DNA of 64,000 nucleotides from an uncultured Oscillospiraceae bacterium. GTDB lineage: Bacteria; Bacillota_A; Clostridia; Oscillospirales; Acutalibacteraceae. Location of the stretch: NCBI GenBank assembly GCA_910587995.1, contig CAJUNS010000001.1, forward strand, positions 1 to 64,000, given 5' to 3'. The notes below the pieces were generated by a model. It saw only the letters and a list, made by a program, of their open reading frames with translations, made no database searches and was not told where the DNA came from. Positions within the stretch are counted from its first letter, which is position 1; each line of letters starts with the position of its first letter. A program made the position numbers and the translations under genes. Below, in pieces: positions 50,746-59,379 of this stretch.

Positions 50746-52311
50746 ATGCAAAGAAGTATTTTCCGGCGCTACCTTTCCATTACCATGACCATCATTCTGC
50801 TCAGCTTTGCCACCCTGGGCGGCGGCTTAACCGCCTTTTTCGGCCAGTATTGGCGGCAGGAAAAAAACGAGCTGCTCACCCAAAACGCCGCCGCCATCTC
50901 CGAGTTTGCCACCCGCTTTCTCCGCCAGGTGGACAAGGACCGCTATGAGCTGCCCGCCGGAGACCTACAGTACTTTTTAGGCAGCTTCTCCGTCAGCACC
51001 GGCGCGGATATTTTCATCACAGACCTGGAGGGCAAGGTGCTGCTGGGCAGCTTTGCGGACAGCAAACTGGACTCCATAGAAAAAGTGCCCGCCCCCTATG
51101 CCGCCACAGCCTGGAAAGGCAAGTTCGAGGGGCGCTCGGACCTGGACGGGGTGTACCCGGAACGGTACTACATCATCGGCGTGCCCATGACCGCCAACGG
51201 CAAACAGGTGGGGGCTGTGTTCGCGGCCACCAGCCCCGCCACGGTAAACGCCCTGCAGGGGGAGCTGGTAAAAATCTTTCTGCTGGCGGCTTTGGCGGCT
51301 TTGGCGGCGGCCTTCTGCCTGGTGGGGGCTTTTGTGTACCGCATGGTGCGGCCCCTGCGGCAAATGGCCCTGGCGGCCCACAGCTTTGGGGCCGGGGATT
51401 TTTCCACCCGGGTGCCCGTAACCCGGCAGGACGAGATGGGCCAGCTGGCCGCGGCCTTTAACAACATGGCGGACTCCCTCTCCAACTCCGAGGGCATGCG
51501 CCGCAGCTTCATCGCCAATGTCTCCCACGAGCTGAAAACCCCCATGACCACCATCGCCGGGTTCATCGACGGCATTCTGGATGGTACCATCCCCCGGGGC
51601 GAGCAGGACAAATACCTGCATATTGTCTCCGACGAGGTAAAGCGCCTCTCCCGGTTGGTAAAATCCATGCTGGACCTGTCCCGCATTGACAGCGGAGAGA
51701 TGAAAATACACCCCCGCCGCTTTGACGTCACCCACACCATCATCTCCACCCTTTTGACCTTCGAACAGCCGGTGGACGCCAAGGGCATTGCTATTTTGGG
51801 CCTGGACGAGGCCGGGCCGGTGGAGGTCTATGGCGACCAGGACCTTTTGCATCAGGTGGTGTATAATTTGGTGGAAAACGCGGTAAAATTTACCAACGCG
51901 GGCGGCTCCATCACCGTGCGGGTGGCCGACAGCGTGGACCGCACCACTGTGACCATTGAGAACACCGGTCCGGGCATCCCCCCCGAAGACCTGCCCATGA
52001 TCTTCGACCGGTTTTATAAGGGGGACAAATCCCGCAGCCGGGACAAAAACGGCATGGGCTTGGGGCTCTATTTGGTGCGCACCATTTTGCAGCTGCACGG
52101 GGGAAATATCTGGGCCTGCTCCGTTCCCGGCGAGTACTGCCGGTTTGAGTTCTTCCTGCCCAAGCCCCAGGAGGCCCCCAAGCTGAAGGAAGGGGCCCAA
52201 AAGGGTAAGGACCACCCCCGGCTGAAAGAGGGCAAGCTGCGCCGCCGCCGCAAGGAACCGGCCCCAGAGGCCGGGGAGGCCAAAAAGCCGGAGGAGCAGG
52301 AGAAGCCCTAG
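50746..52311 (+). CDS. Sensor histidine kinase
   Basis: 521 residues. TM1 about 10-32, an extracytoplasmic sensor of ~140 residues, TM2 about 176-198 (FLLAALAALAAAFCLVGAFV), HAMP 200-250, then the phospho-acceptor His261 in IANVSHELKTPMTTIAGFID. ATPase boxes: N box VVYNLVENAVKFTNAG, G1 ENTGPGIPPEDLPMIFDRFY, G2 GMGLGLYLVRTI. A 50-residue basic, Lys/Pro-rich tail follows. Signals to the preceding regulator; the following HtrA suggests envelope stress. Confidence 0.95.
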   Translation: MQRSIFRRYLSITMTIILLSFATLGGGLTAFFGQYWRQEKNELLTQNAAAISEFATRFLRQVDKDRYELPAGDLQYFLGSFSVSTGADIFITDLEGKVLLGSFADSKLDSIEKVPAPYAATAWKGKFEGRSDLDGVYPERYYIIGVPMTANGKQVGAVFAATSPATVNALQGELVKIFLLAALAALAAAFCLVGAFVYRMVRPLRQMALAAHSFGAGDFSTRVPVTRQDEMGQLAAAFNNMADSLSNSEGMRRSFIANVSHELKTPMTTIAGFIDGILDGTIPRGEQDKYLHIVSDEVKRLSRLVKSMLDLSRIDSGEMKIHPRRFDVTHTIISTLLTFEQPVDAKGIAILGLDEAGPVEVYGDQDLLHQVVYNLVENAVKFTNAGGSITVRVADSVDRTTVTIENTGPGIPPEDLPMIFDRFYKGDKSRSRDKNGMGLGLYLVRTILQLHGGNIWACSVPGEYCRFEFFLPKPQEAPKLKEGAQKGKDHPRLKEGKLRRRRKEPAPEAGEAKKPEEQEKP

Positions 52312-52383
52312 AGAGGCGGCTTTGCAAAACCAGCGGACTTGCGCCGCCAAAGGCAAGAAATTTAGAGAGGAATGGTTGAGAAT

Positions 52384-54132
52384 ATGAACGAAGAACAAAA
52401 CCGGCAGGAAGCCCAGGAAGACGCGCGGCTCCAGGAGGAGGGCCTCTCTCAGGGGCCGGAGGAGCCCAGCACCCTGCCCCCCGAGCCAGAACCGCCCCAG
52501 GTGGAAGAGCCTCTGCTGCCCGCCCGGGAGCTCCAAACGTCCGCGCCGGAGGTACAGGCTCCACCGGAAGAGCCTGTGCCCACAGAAGCCGTCCCGGCGG
52601 GGCCGCTGGGCAGCGGCCCCGCGCCCCAGGGCGGCTATGCCCCGCCCTATGACCCCCGTTTCGCGGTTCAGGGCTATCCCCCTTACCCGGCTCCCGCCGC
52701 CCAGCAGCCCTATGGCCAAGGCTATGGGGCCTACCCGGCTTACCCAGCCCAGGGCTACCCGGCCTATCCGCCCCAAGCCTATCCCCAGGCGGGGGCGGCC
52801 TACCCTGGGGCCCCGGCCGTTCCCACCGCGCCGCCCCAGCCGGTTCCCGCTCAGGCGGGCCAGGGCGGGCCCTATCCCCCTTATCCCGCCTATTACGCCG
52901 GGGCAAGGCCTCCGGAGAAGAAAAAACGCTCTCTGGGCATGGTCCTGTTTTTGTGGCTGGCCGGGCTGCTGGCCGTGGCGGCTGTGGTGGGCGCGGCGGT
53001 CTACTTTGCAACCCACATGGGCGACCCCGGCGCCCTGCCCTACACCATCCCGGAAGAGCCCCCGGCTTCCAGCCAGGAGCAGGAGGAGGCGGAGCCCTCC
53101 TCCACGCCCCAGCCCACCCCCAATGTGGACGTAACCCCCAACACCGAGGGCATCGCCATTCATGGCCGCCCCGCCGGGTCCCCCCTGGACGCGGAAGCGG
53201 TGTATGACGCGGTGGTGGTCTCCACGGTGTCCATCTCCGCCACGCTGGAACGGGACGGCCAGACCGGGGAGAGCTCCGGCACAGGCATCATCGCCACCAG
53301 CGATGGGTATATTATCACCAACTCCCATGTGGTGCTCAACTCCAAAAGCACGCGGGTGGTGGTGACCACCTATGACGGTCAGGAATACGACGCGGTGGTG
53401 GTGGGTGTGGACCGCACCACCGACCTGGCCGTGCTGAAAACCAATGATTACGGCTTTATTCCGGCGGAGTTTGGCAACGCGGCGGAGCTTTCAGTGGGCG
53501 AGTGGGTGCTGGCCATTGGCAACCCCGGCGGCGACCGGTTCTCCAGCTCCCTCACCCGGGGCATCATCTCCGGCCTGGACCGGGAAGTAGGCAAATACAG
53601 CGAAAACGGCATGACCTACATTCAGACTGACGCGGCTATCAACCCCGGCAACTCCGGCGGACCCCTGGTGAACCTTTACGGCCAGGTGGTAGGCATCAAC
53701 TCTTCTAAGATCGTTACCGAGGGCTACGAGGGCATGGGCTTTGCCATTCCCGTCAGCCGCGCCCATCCCATCATCAACGAGCTGCTCTCCGGAGGGTATA
53801 TCAAGGGCCGCACCCGGCTGGGCATTACCTGCCGGGAGATTAACAGCGCCGCCTCCACCCTAAACGGCGTACCCCGGGGCCTGGCCATTGTGTCCATTAA
53901 CGAGGAAAGCTCCTTCGCTGGCACCGAGGCCCAGGAAGGGGACATCATTGTGGCCATTGAGGGCAAGACGGTGGAAAATCTGCGGGATGTGTCCAATCTG
54001 CTCCTTAGCTACGCCCCGGGCGACAAGGTAAGCGTCACCTTATACCGTCCCGGGCTCAATCCTCTGGCGGAGGGCGAGGAAATTGAAGTGACCGCCACCC
54101 TGCTGGAAGATACTGGAGAAACCCAGGAGTAG
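52384..54132 (+). CDS. HtrA/DegP-like serine protease with PDZ domain
   Basis: 582 residues from ATG 52384; an ATG at 52372 touches the GAGAGG site and is less likely. Order: acidic Gln/Glu/Pro-rich start, a Pro/Tyr/Gly/Ala-rich tract (about 80-176), one membrane helix (about 184-209), a Ser/Glu/Pro linker, then the trypsin-like domain with His315 (TNSHVVLNS), Asp347 (RTTDLAVLK) and Ser424 (INPGNSGGPLVN), and a C-terminal PDZ domain (GLAIVSINEESSFAGTEA to the end). Anchored outside the membrane to degrade misfolded proteins. Follows the two-component genes by 72 bases. Confidence 0.94.
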   Translation: MNEEQNRQEAQEDARLQEEGLSQGPEEPSTLPPEPEPPQVEEPLLPARELQTSAPEVQAPPEEPVPTEAVPAGPLGSGPAPQGGYAPPYDPRFAVQGYPPYPAPAAQQPYGQGYGAYPAYPAQGYPAYPPQAYPQAGAAYPGAPAVPTAPPQPVPAQAGQGGPYPPYPAYYAGARPPEKKKRSLGMVLFLWLAGLLAVAAVVGAAVYFATHMGDPGALPYTIPEEPPASSQEQEEAEPSSTPQPTPNVDVTPNTEGIAIHGRPAGSPLDAEAVYDAVVVSTVSISATLERDGQTGESSGTGIIATSDGYIITNSHVVLNSKSTRVVVTTYDGQEYDAVVVGVDRTTDLAVLKTNDYGFIPAEFGNAAELSVGEWVLAIGNPGGDRFSSSLTRGIISGLDREVGKYSENGMTYIQTDAAINPGNSGGPLVNLYGQVVGINSSKIVTEGYEGMGFAIPVSRAHPIINELLSGGYIKGRTRLGITCREINSAASTLNGVPRGLAIVSINEESSFAGTEAQEGDIIVAIEGKTVENLRDVSNLLLSYAPGDKVSVTLYRPGLNPLAEGEEIEVTATLLEDTGETQE

Positions 54133-54143
54133 CCTGGCAGAAA

Positions 54144-54176
54144 CACAGCGGACTCCCCGCCGGGAGCCCGCTGTGC
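54144..54176 (+). terminator. Hairpin after htrA
   Basis: ACAGCGGACTCCC and GGGAGCCCGCTGT pair with one mismatch around CGCC. T-run is weak (CCTATATTT). The left arm repeats the CAGCGGACTCC seen in the 6247 terminator. Confidence 0.6.
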
Positions 54177-54234
54177 CTATATTTAACCGGGCGAAGCCTT
54201 TACCAGAACGCCAAAACAACAGAGGTGAGCTGCA

Positions 54235-54885
54235 ATGAAACGATATTTTCTATTTGACCTGGACGGCACCTTGACCGACACCGGCTCTGGCATTATGGGC
54301 AGCGTGGCCCATGCCCTGGCCCGGCTGGGCTGGCCGGAGCCGGAGGCGGACTTCCTGCGGCAGTTTGTGGGGCCTCCTTTGGAGGAGTCCTTTCAAAACT
54401 TCTGCCAGATGAGCCCCGCGGAAGCAGCGGAAGCCATCCGGCTGTACCGGGAGCGGTACCATGCCTGGGGCGTTTTTCAAAGCCCATTATATCCAGGCGT
54501 AGAGGGGCTGCTGGAACGCCTCTCTCAAAAGGCGGCCCTGGCTGTGGCCACCTCCAAGCGGGAGGCGGGAGCCCGGCAGATTTTGGCCATGCGGGGCGTG
54601 GAGGGCTATTTCCAGGCAGTGGTGGGCGATGACGGAACCCGGCCCAGTAAGGCGGCGGTGGTGGGCGAGGCCCTGGCCCAGCTGGAAGAACCGCCCCGGG
54701 AACAGGTGGTGATGATTGGAGACCGGAGCTACGACGTGGCGGGAGCGAAAGCCTGGGGCCTGGAAAGCATCGGGGTGCTTTATGGCTACAGTGCGCCGGG
54801 GGAGCTGGCCGCGGCAGGGGCCAGCCGGCTGGTTGGCAGTGTGGCGGAGCTGGAGGCTCTGTGCCGGAAACTGGCGGAAGCTTGA
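54235..54885 (+). CDS. HAD family hydrolase (phosphoglycolate phosphatase-like)
   Basis: 216 residues. YFLFDLDGTLTDTGSGIMGS motif I, LAVATSKREAGA motif II, motif III Lys in RPSKAAVVGEAL, VMIGDRSYDVAGA motif IV; cap domain with RQFVGPPLEESFQNFCQMS. Paralogous to the HAD protein at 33855 (same length, same cap). Likely a phosphatase for a small phosphorylated metabolite. Its own SD is AGAGGTGA. Confidence 0.92.
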   Translation: MKRYFLFDLDGTLTDTGSGIMGSVAHALARLGWPEPEADFLRQFVGPPLEESFQNFCQMSPAEAAEAIRLYRERYHAWGVFQSPLYPGVEGLLERLSQKAALAVATSKREAGARQILAMRGVEGYFQAVVGDDGTRPSKAAVVGEALAQLEEPPREQVVMIGDRSYDVAGAKAWGLESIGVLYGYSAPGELAAAGASRLVGSVAELEALCRKLAEA

Positions 54886-54905
54886 AAGAAAAAGCAAAAA
54901 GGGGG

Positions 54906-54934
54906 TTGCTTTCTTAAAAGGAATGTGGTATAAT
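54906..54934 (+). promoter_or_regulatory. Promoter of tRNA-Val
   Basis: TTGCTT (54906-54911), 17 bases, TATAAT (54929-54934), about 12 bases before the mature tRNA 5' end. Confidence 0.85.
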
Positions 54935-54946
54935 AAAAACATCTCA

Positions 54947-55023
54947 GGGCGCTTAGCTCAGCTGGCTAGAGCACCTGCTTGACGTGCAGGGGGTCAGCGG
55001 TTCAAGTCCGTTAGCGCCCACCA
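54947..55023 (+). tRNA. tRNA-Val (anticodon GAC)
   Basis: 77 bases with encoded CCA. Acceptor GGGCGCT/AGCGCCC, D-arm AGCTCAGCTGGCTAGAGC, anticodon arm CCTGC-TTGACGT-GCAGG with GAC, and T-arm GCGGTTCAAGTCCGT. All stems pair. Its 3' end borders a stretch with different base composition. Confidence 0.97.
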
Positions 55024-55031
55024 AGATGAAT

Positions 55032-55088
55032 GACTCTACCCGGTTCGAACTGATTTATGTCAGTAAGAGGATTTGGTAGGGTCTTTTT
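55032..55088 (+). terminator. Terminator of tRNA-Val
   Basis: GACTCTACC (55032-55040) pairs with GGTAGGGTC (55075-55083) and is followed by TTTTT. A second hairpin GTCTGAAAC/GTTTCAGAC follows at 55091-55121. Confidence 0.8.
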
Positions 55089-55116
55089 ATGTCTGAAACT
55101 CTGTAATATCGGGGTT

Positions 55117-55456
55117 TCAGACATTTTTCATTTGGGTTAGAAATGTCACCATAACGGACAGAAGGTAAAAAATCGCTAGCTCATCTTCTGATAGCTTACC
55201 GGCAAAGACAAAATCATTTGTGTTTCGCAGTAACCGGCGAACAATATCTTCGTGAATGTCAGCAGTAAGCTCAACGGCGAGTTTCTTATCCTTCCCGCTT
55301 GTTTTGATCTATGTGTTTCCAGAAGGAGCGCAATCTGTGGAATGTAGCCCCAAATAGCGCCAGTGGTCCTTTTCTTCCATACCAAGAAAGGAATCTGTCA
55401 TTTCCTTTGAATCAAAGCAAATAACTCGAATTTGATTGCCAGCTGCAATATTATAA
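55117..55456 (-). pseudogene. Decayed gene of unknown function
   Basis: One minus-strand frame carries protein-like sequence across an in-frame TAG at 55309: upstream part IYNIAAGNQIRVICFDSKEM and EEKDHWRYLGLHSTD, downstream part KTSGKDKKLAVELTADIHED then IVRRLLRNTNDFVFAGKL and SEDELAIFYLLSVMVTFLTQ before TGA. No start codon with ribosome-binding site remains. Lower GC than the surroundings. No family recognised. Confidence 0.5.
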
Positions 55457-55513
55457 ATTTACCAATAACCTTATACAAAAATCGAAAAAACTGAGGGAAA
55501 CGTGCAGTTCCTC

Positions 55514-55542
55514 TTGCAAATGGCCAGCATACATGGTATAAT
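55514..55542 (+). promoter_or_regulatory. Promoter of the SLH surface protein gene
   Basis: TTGCAA (55514-55519), 17 bases, TATAAT (55537-55542). Confidence 0.8.
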
Positions 55543-55620
55543 TTGGTCAATGAGTATGGCTATCAAAAATGTAGGACGTTCCTTAAAATAGGATGTCTCT
55601 GCTGTTCAGGAGGGTTTATG

Positions 55621-58530
55621 ATGTTCAAGCGGTTTTTGTCGTTGGTTTTGGTTCTGTGCTGTCTGGCAGGATGTTTGCCGCTGCCCGCAGGGGCGGAGGA
55701 GCCGCCAGGTTTACCTATTTCAGGCATTTGTGGAGATAATCTGACGTGGACATTGGATGAAGGGGGGACGCTTACCATATCGGGGACGGGGGATATGACG
55801 GATTATGAGTATACTACTCCTTCTAACTCTAAAGGCATTTCTACCGCTCCTTGGTTTGTGCGACGCAGTGAAATCAAAAAACTGGAAATTGGCAGTGATG
55901 TAACAAGTATTGGGGCCTGCGCATTTGTATTTTGCGATCAGCTGTCTGAAATTATTATTCCTGATAACGTAGTGCGGATTGGGCAAGATTCATTTCGTGA
56001 GTGTACCAATTTATCTAGTATATCACTTTCAAAATCCCTGACTGAAATTCCGTCCGCTGCATTTATAAAATGCAAAAGCCTTCAAAAAGTCATCATCCCC
56101 GATGATGTGAAAATTTTGGGCAATCATGCATTCTCTGAGTGCGAGACTCTTTCTGAAATTAATATTCCGGATGGTGTAACGAAGATAGGCACTAGCACGT
56201 TTTCATTTACTTCTCTGCCATCCATTCATCTACCTAGCTCTCTTACATCAATAGGTCATACAGTTTTTGCCGGGTGTTATGAACTTACCTCCGTAACGAT
56301 TCCGGATAGCGTAACTGAATTAGGAGTGCGAATGTTTGAGGGTTGTGGAAAATTGGAAAAAGTAGTTCTTCCCGCAAATATCAGTTTGATCCCGTCAGAT
56401 CTTCTTATATATTGCTACAAACTTCCAAACATTATCATTCCAAGCAAAGTTACAAAAATTGACAAAAAAGCCTTTCTATCATGTCAAGAACTAAAAGCGA
56501 TACAGTTACCGTCCAGTTTAAAGGATATTGGGGACTATGCATTTGATATATGCAAATCATTAAGTGATGTCTATTTCATGGGCACAAGATCACAATGGGA
56601 TCAAATCGTTATTGGCACCCATAACGATGCTCTTTTCGCTGCAAATATCCACTGCATCGATGATGTCACTTCCTACACCATAACCCTCAACCCTACCGGC
56701 GGCACAGTCTCTCCTACAACCCTAACCGTCACCAATGGCGCCACATACGGTACGCTTCCCGCTCCCACCCGCAGTGGCTATACTTTTGATGGCTGGTATA
56801 CCGCGGAAGCCGGCGGCGAAAAGATTACAGCGGACACAACGGTAAACCTTAGTGAAGATCAGACGCTTTTCGCCCATTGGAAGCAGAACGGATTTACCCT
56901 GCGCGGAACGATTACCGGCCACAAAAATGTTACATATACGGCGATTCGCGCTTGGTTGAAAAATCTGGATGGTGAATCCTTCGACGCGGTTGTGCAGCCC
57001 GGAGTTACAGACTCTCAAACCGGGAAAACAACGTATGCCTATGAAGTTGCCGCGCCGCTGGGTCAGTATAATTTCATAATTGAGACGAAAAATTCCGATG
57101 ACTATATTTCTGTCATAACGAAGCGAGTGGATTTCAAAAAGAACGGACAGGTTTTCGATGTGAACCTTCCCAGCGGCAAAACGAAAACAGAAGTGAAGAA
57201 GAATGGCGGCCAGGTTCCCAATACTCTGGTTGGCGGCTTGGACGAGTTAATTACGCAAGATGAGATGGACGGGAATCAGGAGGTTGAAGTCACATTAACC
57301 GCCGGAGCTGTGGCGGAGTCTGATCCCGGCGCGGTGAAAATAAAGGAAGCGGCACCCAATCAAATTCTGAGTTTCCTTGATCTCTCAATTCAGAAAAAAG
57401 TTAACAGCACAATCTCCCAGATTACAGATACCGGTTCGCTCAAAATTGAGATTGTCGTTCCCTTCCAGAAGGGCAAAAAGAACAACGTAAAGGTTTACAG
57501 GTTCCACAACGGGAATGTGGATGTTCTGACAGAAACCCGTTCGCCCAGTGGGGAATTTATAGTGGTTGGCGAGAACAGCATTAGCATCTATGCCAGCAAG
57601 TTTTCGGTTTACGCAATCGGATACTCAGACAAGTCCTCTTCCGGCCCGTCCCAGGGTGGGGGATATCCCCCCATCAGCTGCTACAGCGTAAATCTTGAAA
57701 AGCCGGAGCACGGAACTGTAACAGCAACGCCCACCAGCATCTATTCCGGCGGTACTGTTACCCTTACCGTAAAGCCTGAGGATGGCTACAAACTGGATAC
57801 GCTCACTGTCACTGACAGCCAAGACAAAGTCGTGGAGATAACGGAAAAGAGCGGCAAATACACATTTAACATGCCCAGTAGCCATGTTATGGTGAAAGCA
57901 ATGTTCGTGCCGGTTCAAACCGCGAGCCCCACTCCGGTTCCCACACCACCCCCCACTCAAGTGCCCACCCCCACACCTGCCCCCACCGCAGGTCCCTGGA
58001 AGAATCCCTTCCCAGATGTTGAGGCTACAGGGTGGTACATAAAAGCGGTGGAGTATGTCTGCGTTGAGGGGTTAATGACCGGCTATACCAACGGTAAATT
58101 TGGTCCCAACGACCAGATTACCCGTGCCCAGTTTGCACAGCTCTTCTACAATAAGGAGAGGCAGCCCAGCGCGGGGGCAGGCCAGTTTACCGATGTAAAG
58201 CCCGGCCAGTGGTACACAGACGCCGTGAACTGGGCCGCGGAAAAGGGCGTGGTCCACGGTGTAGGCGGAGGCAAATTCGCGCCTGAGGCCTCCATTACAA
58301 GAGAGCAGATGGCAGCCATGCTGTGGCGGTACGCGGGAAGTCCTAAGCCCAAGAAGGCCAGCCTCCAATTCAATGACGCGGGCAAGGTCAGTGACTACGC
58401 TCGGGAAGCCATGTGCTGGGCCACTGAAAACACCGTCTTGAACGGCACGGGCGGGGGAATGCTGGACCCGCTGGGGACTGCGAAGCGCTGCGAAGTGGCA
58501 CAAATGCTGATGAACTACCTGGCAAGGTAA
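55621..58530 (+). CDS. Surface protein with leucine-rich repeats, InlB-type repeats and three SLH domains
   Basis: 969 residues from ATG 55621 (CAGGAGGG six bases upstream). Signal peptide FLSLVLVLCCLAGC then LPLPAGAEE; LAGC could also act as a lipobox. From about 80 to 325 run BspA-type leucine-rich repeats (units like LTSVTIPDSVTELGVRMFEG). Then a Listeria-Bacteroides (Flg_new) repeat (SGYTFDGWYTAEAGGEKIT), beta domains, a second InlB-like repeat (PEHGTVTATPTSIYSGGTVT), a Pro/Thr linker, and three SLH domains over the last ~165 residues (WYIKAVEYVCVEGLMTGYTN). SLH domains bind cell-wall polymer, so the protein is displayed on the surface, probably for adhesion. The LRR part is noticeably AT-richer. 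Confidence 0.92.
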   Translation: MFKRFLSLVLVLCCLAGCLPLPAGAEEPPGLPISGICGDNLTWTLDEGGTLTISGTGDMTDYEYTTPSNSKGISTAPWFVRRSEIKKLEIGSDVTSIGACAFVFCDQLSEIIIPDNVVRIGQDSFRECTNLSSISLSKSLTEIPSAAFIKCKSLQKVIIPDDVKILGNHAFSECETLSEINIPDGVTKIGTSTFSFTSLPSIHLPSSLTSIGHTVFAGCYELTSVTIPDSVTELGVRMFEGCGKLEKVVLPANISLIPSDLLIYCYKLPNIIIPSKVTKIDKKAFLSCQELKAIQLPSSLKDIGDYAFDICKSLSDVYFMGTRSQWDQIVIGTHNDALFAANIHCIDDVTSYTITLNPTGGTVSPTTLTVTNGATYGTLPAPTRSGYTFDGWYTAEAGGEKITADTTVNLSEDQTLFAHWKQNGFTLRGTITGHKNVTYTAIRAWLKNLDGESFDAVVQPGVTDSQTGKTTYAYEVAAPLGQYNFIIETKNSDDYISVITKRVDFKKNGQVFDVNLPSGKTKTEVKKNGGQVPNTLVGGLDELITQDEMDGNQEVEVTLTAGAVAESDPGAVKIKEAAPNQILSFLDLSIQKKVNSTISQITDTGSLKIEIVVPFQKGKKNNVKVYRFHNGNVDVLTETRSPSGEFIVVGENSISIYASKFSVYAIGYSDKSSSGPSQGGGYPPISCYSVNLEKPEHGTVTATPTSIYSGGTVTLTVKPEDGYKLDTLTVTDSQDKVVEITEKSGKYTFNMPSSHVMVKAMFVPVQTASPTPVPTPPPTQVPTPTPAPTAGPWKNPFPDVEATGWYIKAVEYVCVEGLMTGYTNGKFGPNDQITRAQFAQLFYNKERQPSAGAGQFTDVKPGQWYTDAVNWAAEKGVVHGVGGGKFAPEASITREQMAAMLWRYAGSPKPKKASLQFNDAGKVSDYAREAMCWATENTVLNGTGGGMLDPLGTAKRCEVAQMLMNYLAR

Positions 58531-58542
58531 AAACTATAAGGA

Positions 58543-58567
58543 GGGGACAGCAACTGCCGTCCCCTTT
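58543..58567 (+). terminator. Terminator of the SLH gene
   Basis: GGGGACAG and CCGTCCCC form a short hairpin followed by TTTCGTT, 13 bases after the stop codon. Confidence 0.65.
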
Positions 58568-58570
58568 CGT

Positions 58571-58685
58571 TATAGTAAACGCACTTGAAAATCGGTGTTA
58601 CCGATTTTCAAGCAGGGCGGCGCGGGCGCGCTCGTGCCGCCAGGTTCAAAAGAGGTATCACCTCTTTTGAACTGCGTTAACTATA
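58571..58685 (+). repeat. Family 2 three-hairpin repeat, full copy
   Basis: 115 bp like the copy at 14241. Ends TATAGTAAACGCACTT and CTGCGTTAACTATA; hairpins GAAAATCGG/CCGATTTTC, GGCGGC...GTGCCGCC and TTCAAAAGAGG/CCTCTTTTGAA. Compensating changes (G:C to A:T) in the first stem keep pairing compared with the other copy. Confidence 0.9.
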
Positions 58686-58690
58686 ATACA

Positions 58691-58723
58691 GAGAGCTCTG
58701 AGATCAATGATCTCAGAGCTCTC
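58691..58723. repeat. Perfect 33-bp palindrome
   Basis: GAGAGCTCTGAGATCA, one central A, then TGATCTCAGAGCTCTC: a 16-bp perfect inverted repeat six bases after the family 2 element. It lacks a T-run, so it is not a standard terminator. Confidence 0.75.
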
Positions 58724-59033
58724 TGCGGTTAAGGCGTATGACGGGATACTTTGCCGAGCAAATTCTTTTCAGCTTGAAAAGTCATTATAAAAAGCAATTT
58801 GAGGGAAATGCACACGAAAAAAGTAAACTAATTATTAAGAACGCACCCAAACCTTGTGGAAAACGTGAAGTCTTACCTTGCCGGGGTAAAAAAGGAGAGG
58901 GCCGCGAACAACATAGAGTAAAGAAGCAAACTCTCAAAAGGTATACCATGCGCGAGGAGTTCGTGAGTGACCACAGACTCGCCTTTTGCAAAGGAGAAGA
59001 GAATGAAACCAGTAAGAATTTTTCGCTCCTTGC
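58724..59033. other. Intergenic stretch without recognisable gene
   Basis: AT-richer than the neighbours. A 103-codon open frame covers it on plus, but it lacks a ribosome-binding site, has Lys/Arg-rich low-complexity content and ends inside the family 3 repeat, so it is not called. Confidence 0.5.
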
Positions 59034-59207
59034 TAGGGCTTGTTAGAAAATAGAGAAAATGCCGGATTTTTGACTAAAAGGAGGCGGTTTTAAGGAGAAG
59101 AACCGCTGTAGTTAGCGCCAATCTCGCGATTGACGAGGATTTTCAACGCAGAAAGCAACTGCTTGTGGACACAAAGACGGCGTTTTTGATTTTTCAAACG
59201 AGCCCTA
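59034..59207 (+). repeat. Family 3 TA-flanked inverted-repeat element (MITE-like)
   Basis: Flanked by TA on both sides; ends GGGCTTGTTAGAAAA and TTTTTCAAACGAGCCC. Shares AGGAGAAGAACCGCTGTAGT with the copy at 12604 but is 12 bases shorter, having lost one internal hairpin. Confidence 0.88.
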
Positions 59208-59350
59208 ATGACAGTTTTTTTATAAAACCGGAAAACCGCGCGAATACTGAGTTTTGCATTTTCCACAAATATCAACCGTTCTGGCAATTTCTATTCTGTT
59301 AAAACAGAGAGCCACTTCTTGTTTTCGCCCACCTTCCTAATAAATATCGC

Positions 59351-59379
59351 TGGATTTATCTCCTGGAGTCTGCTATAAT
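59351..59379 (+). promoter_or_regulatory. Promoter of the MBL-fold gene
   Basis: TATAAT at 59374-59379 with TGGATT 17 bases upstream; about 60 bases before the start codon. Confidence 0.6.

Noticed and set aside
50977..53328. 783-codon minus-strand frame across the kinase and htrA genes
   Set aside because: Long only because of GC-rich codon bias; Gly/His/Arg/Leu-rich translation with no domain.
58738..59046. 103-codon plus-strand frame after the SLH gene
   Set aside because: No Shine-Dalgarno, low-complexity basic translation, and its 3' end lies inside a family 3 repeat.
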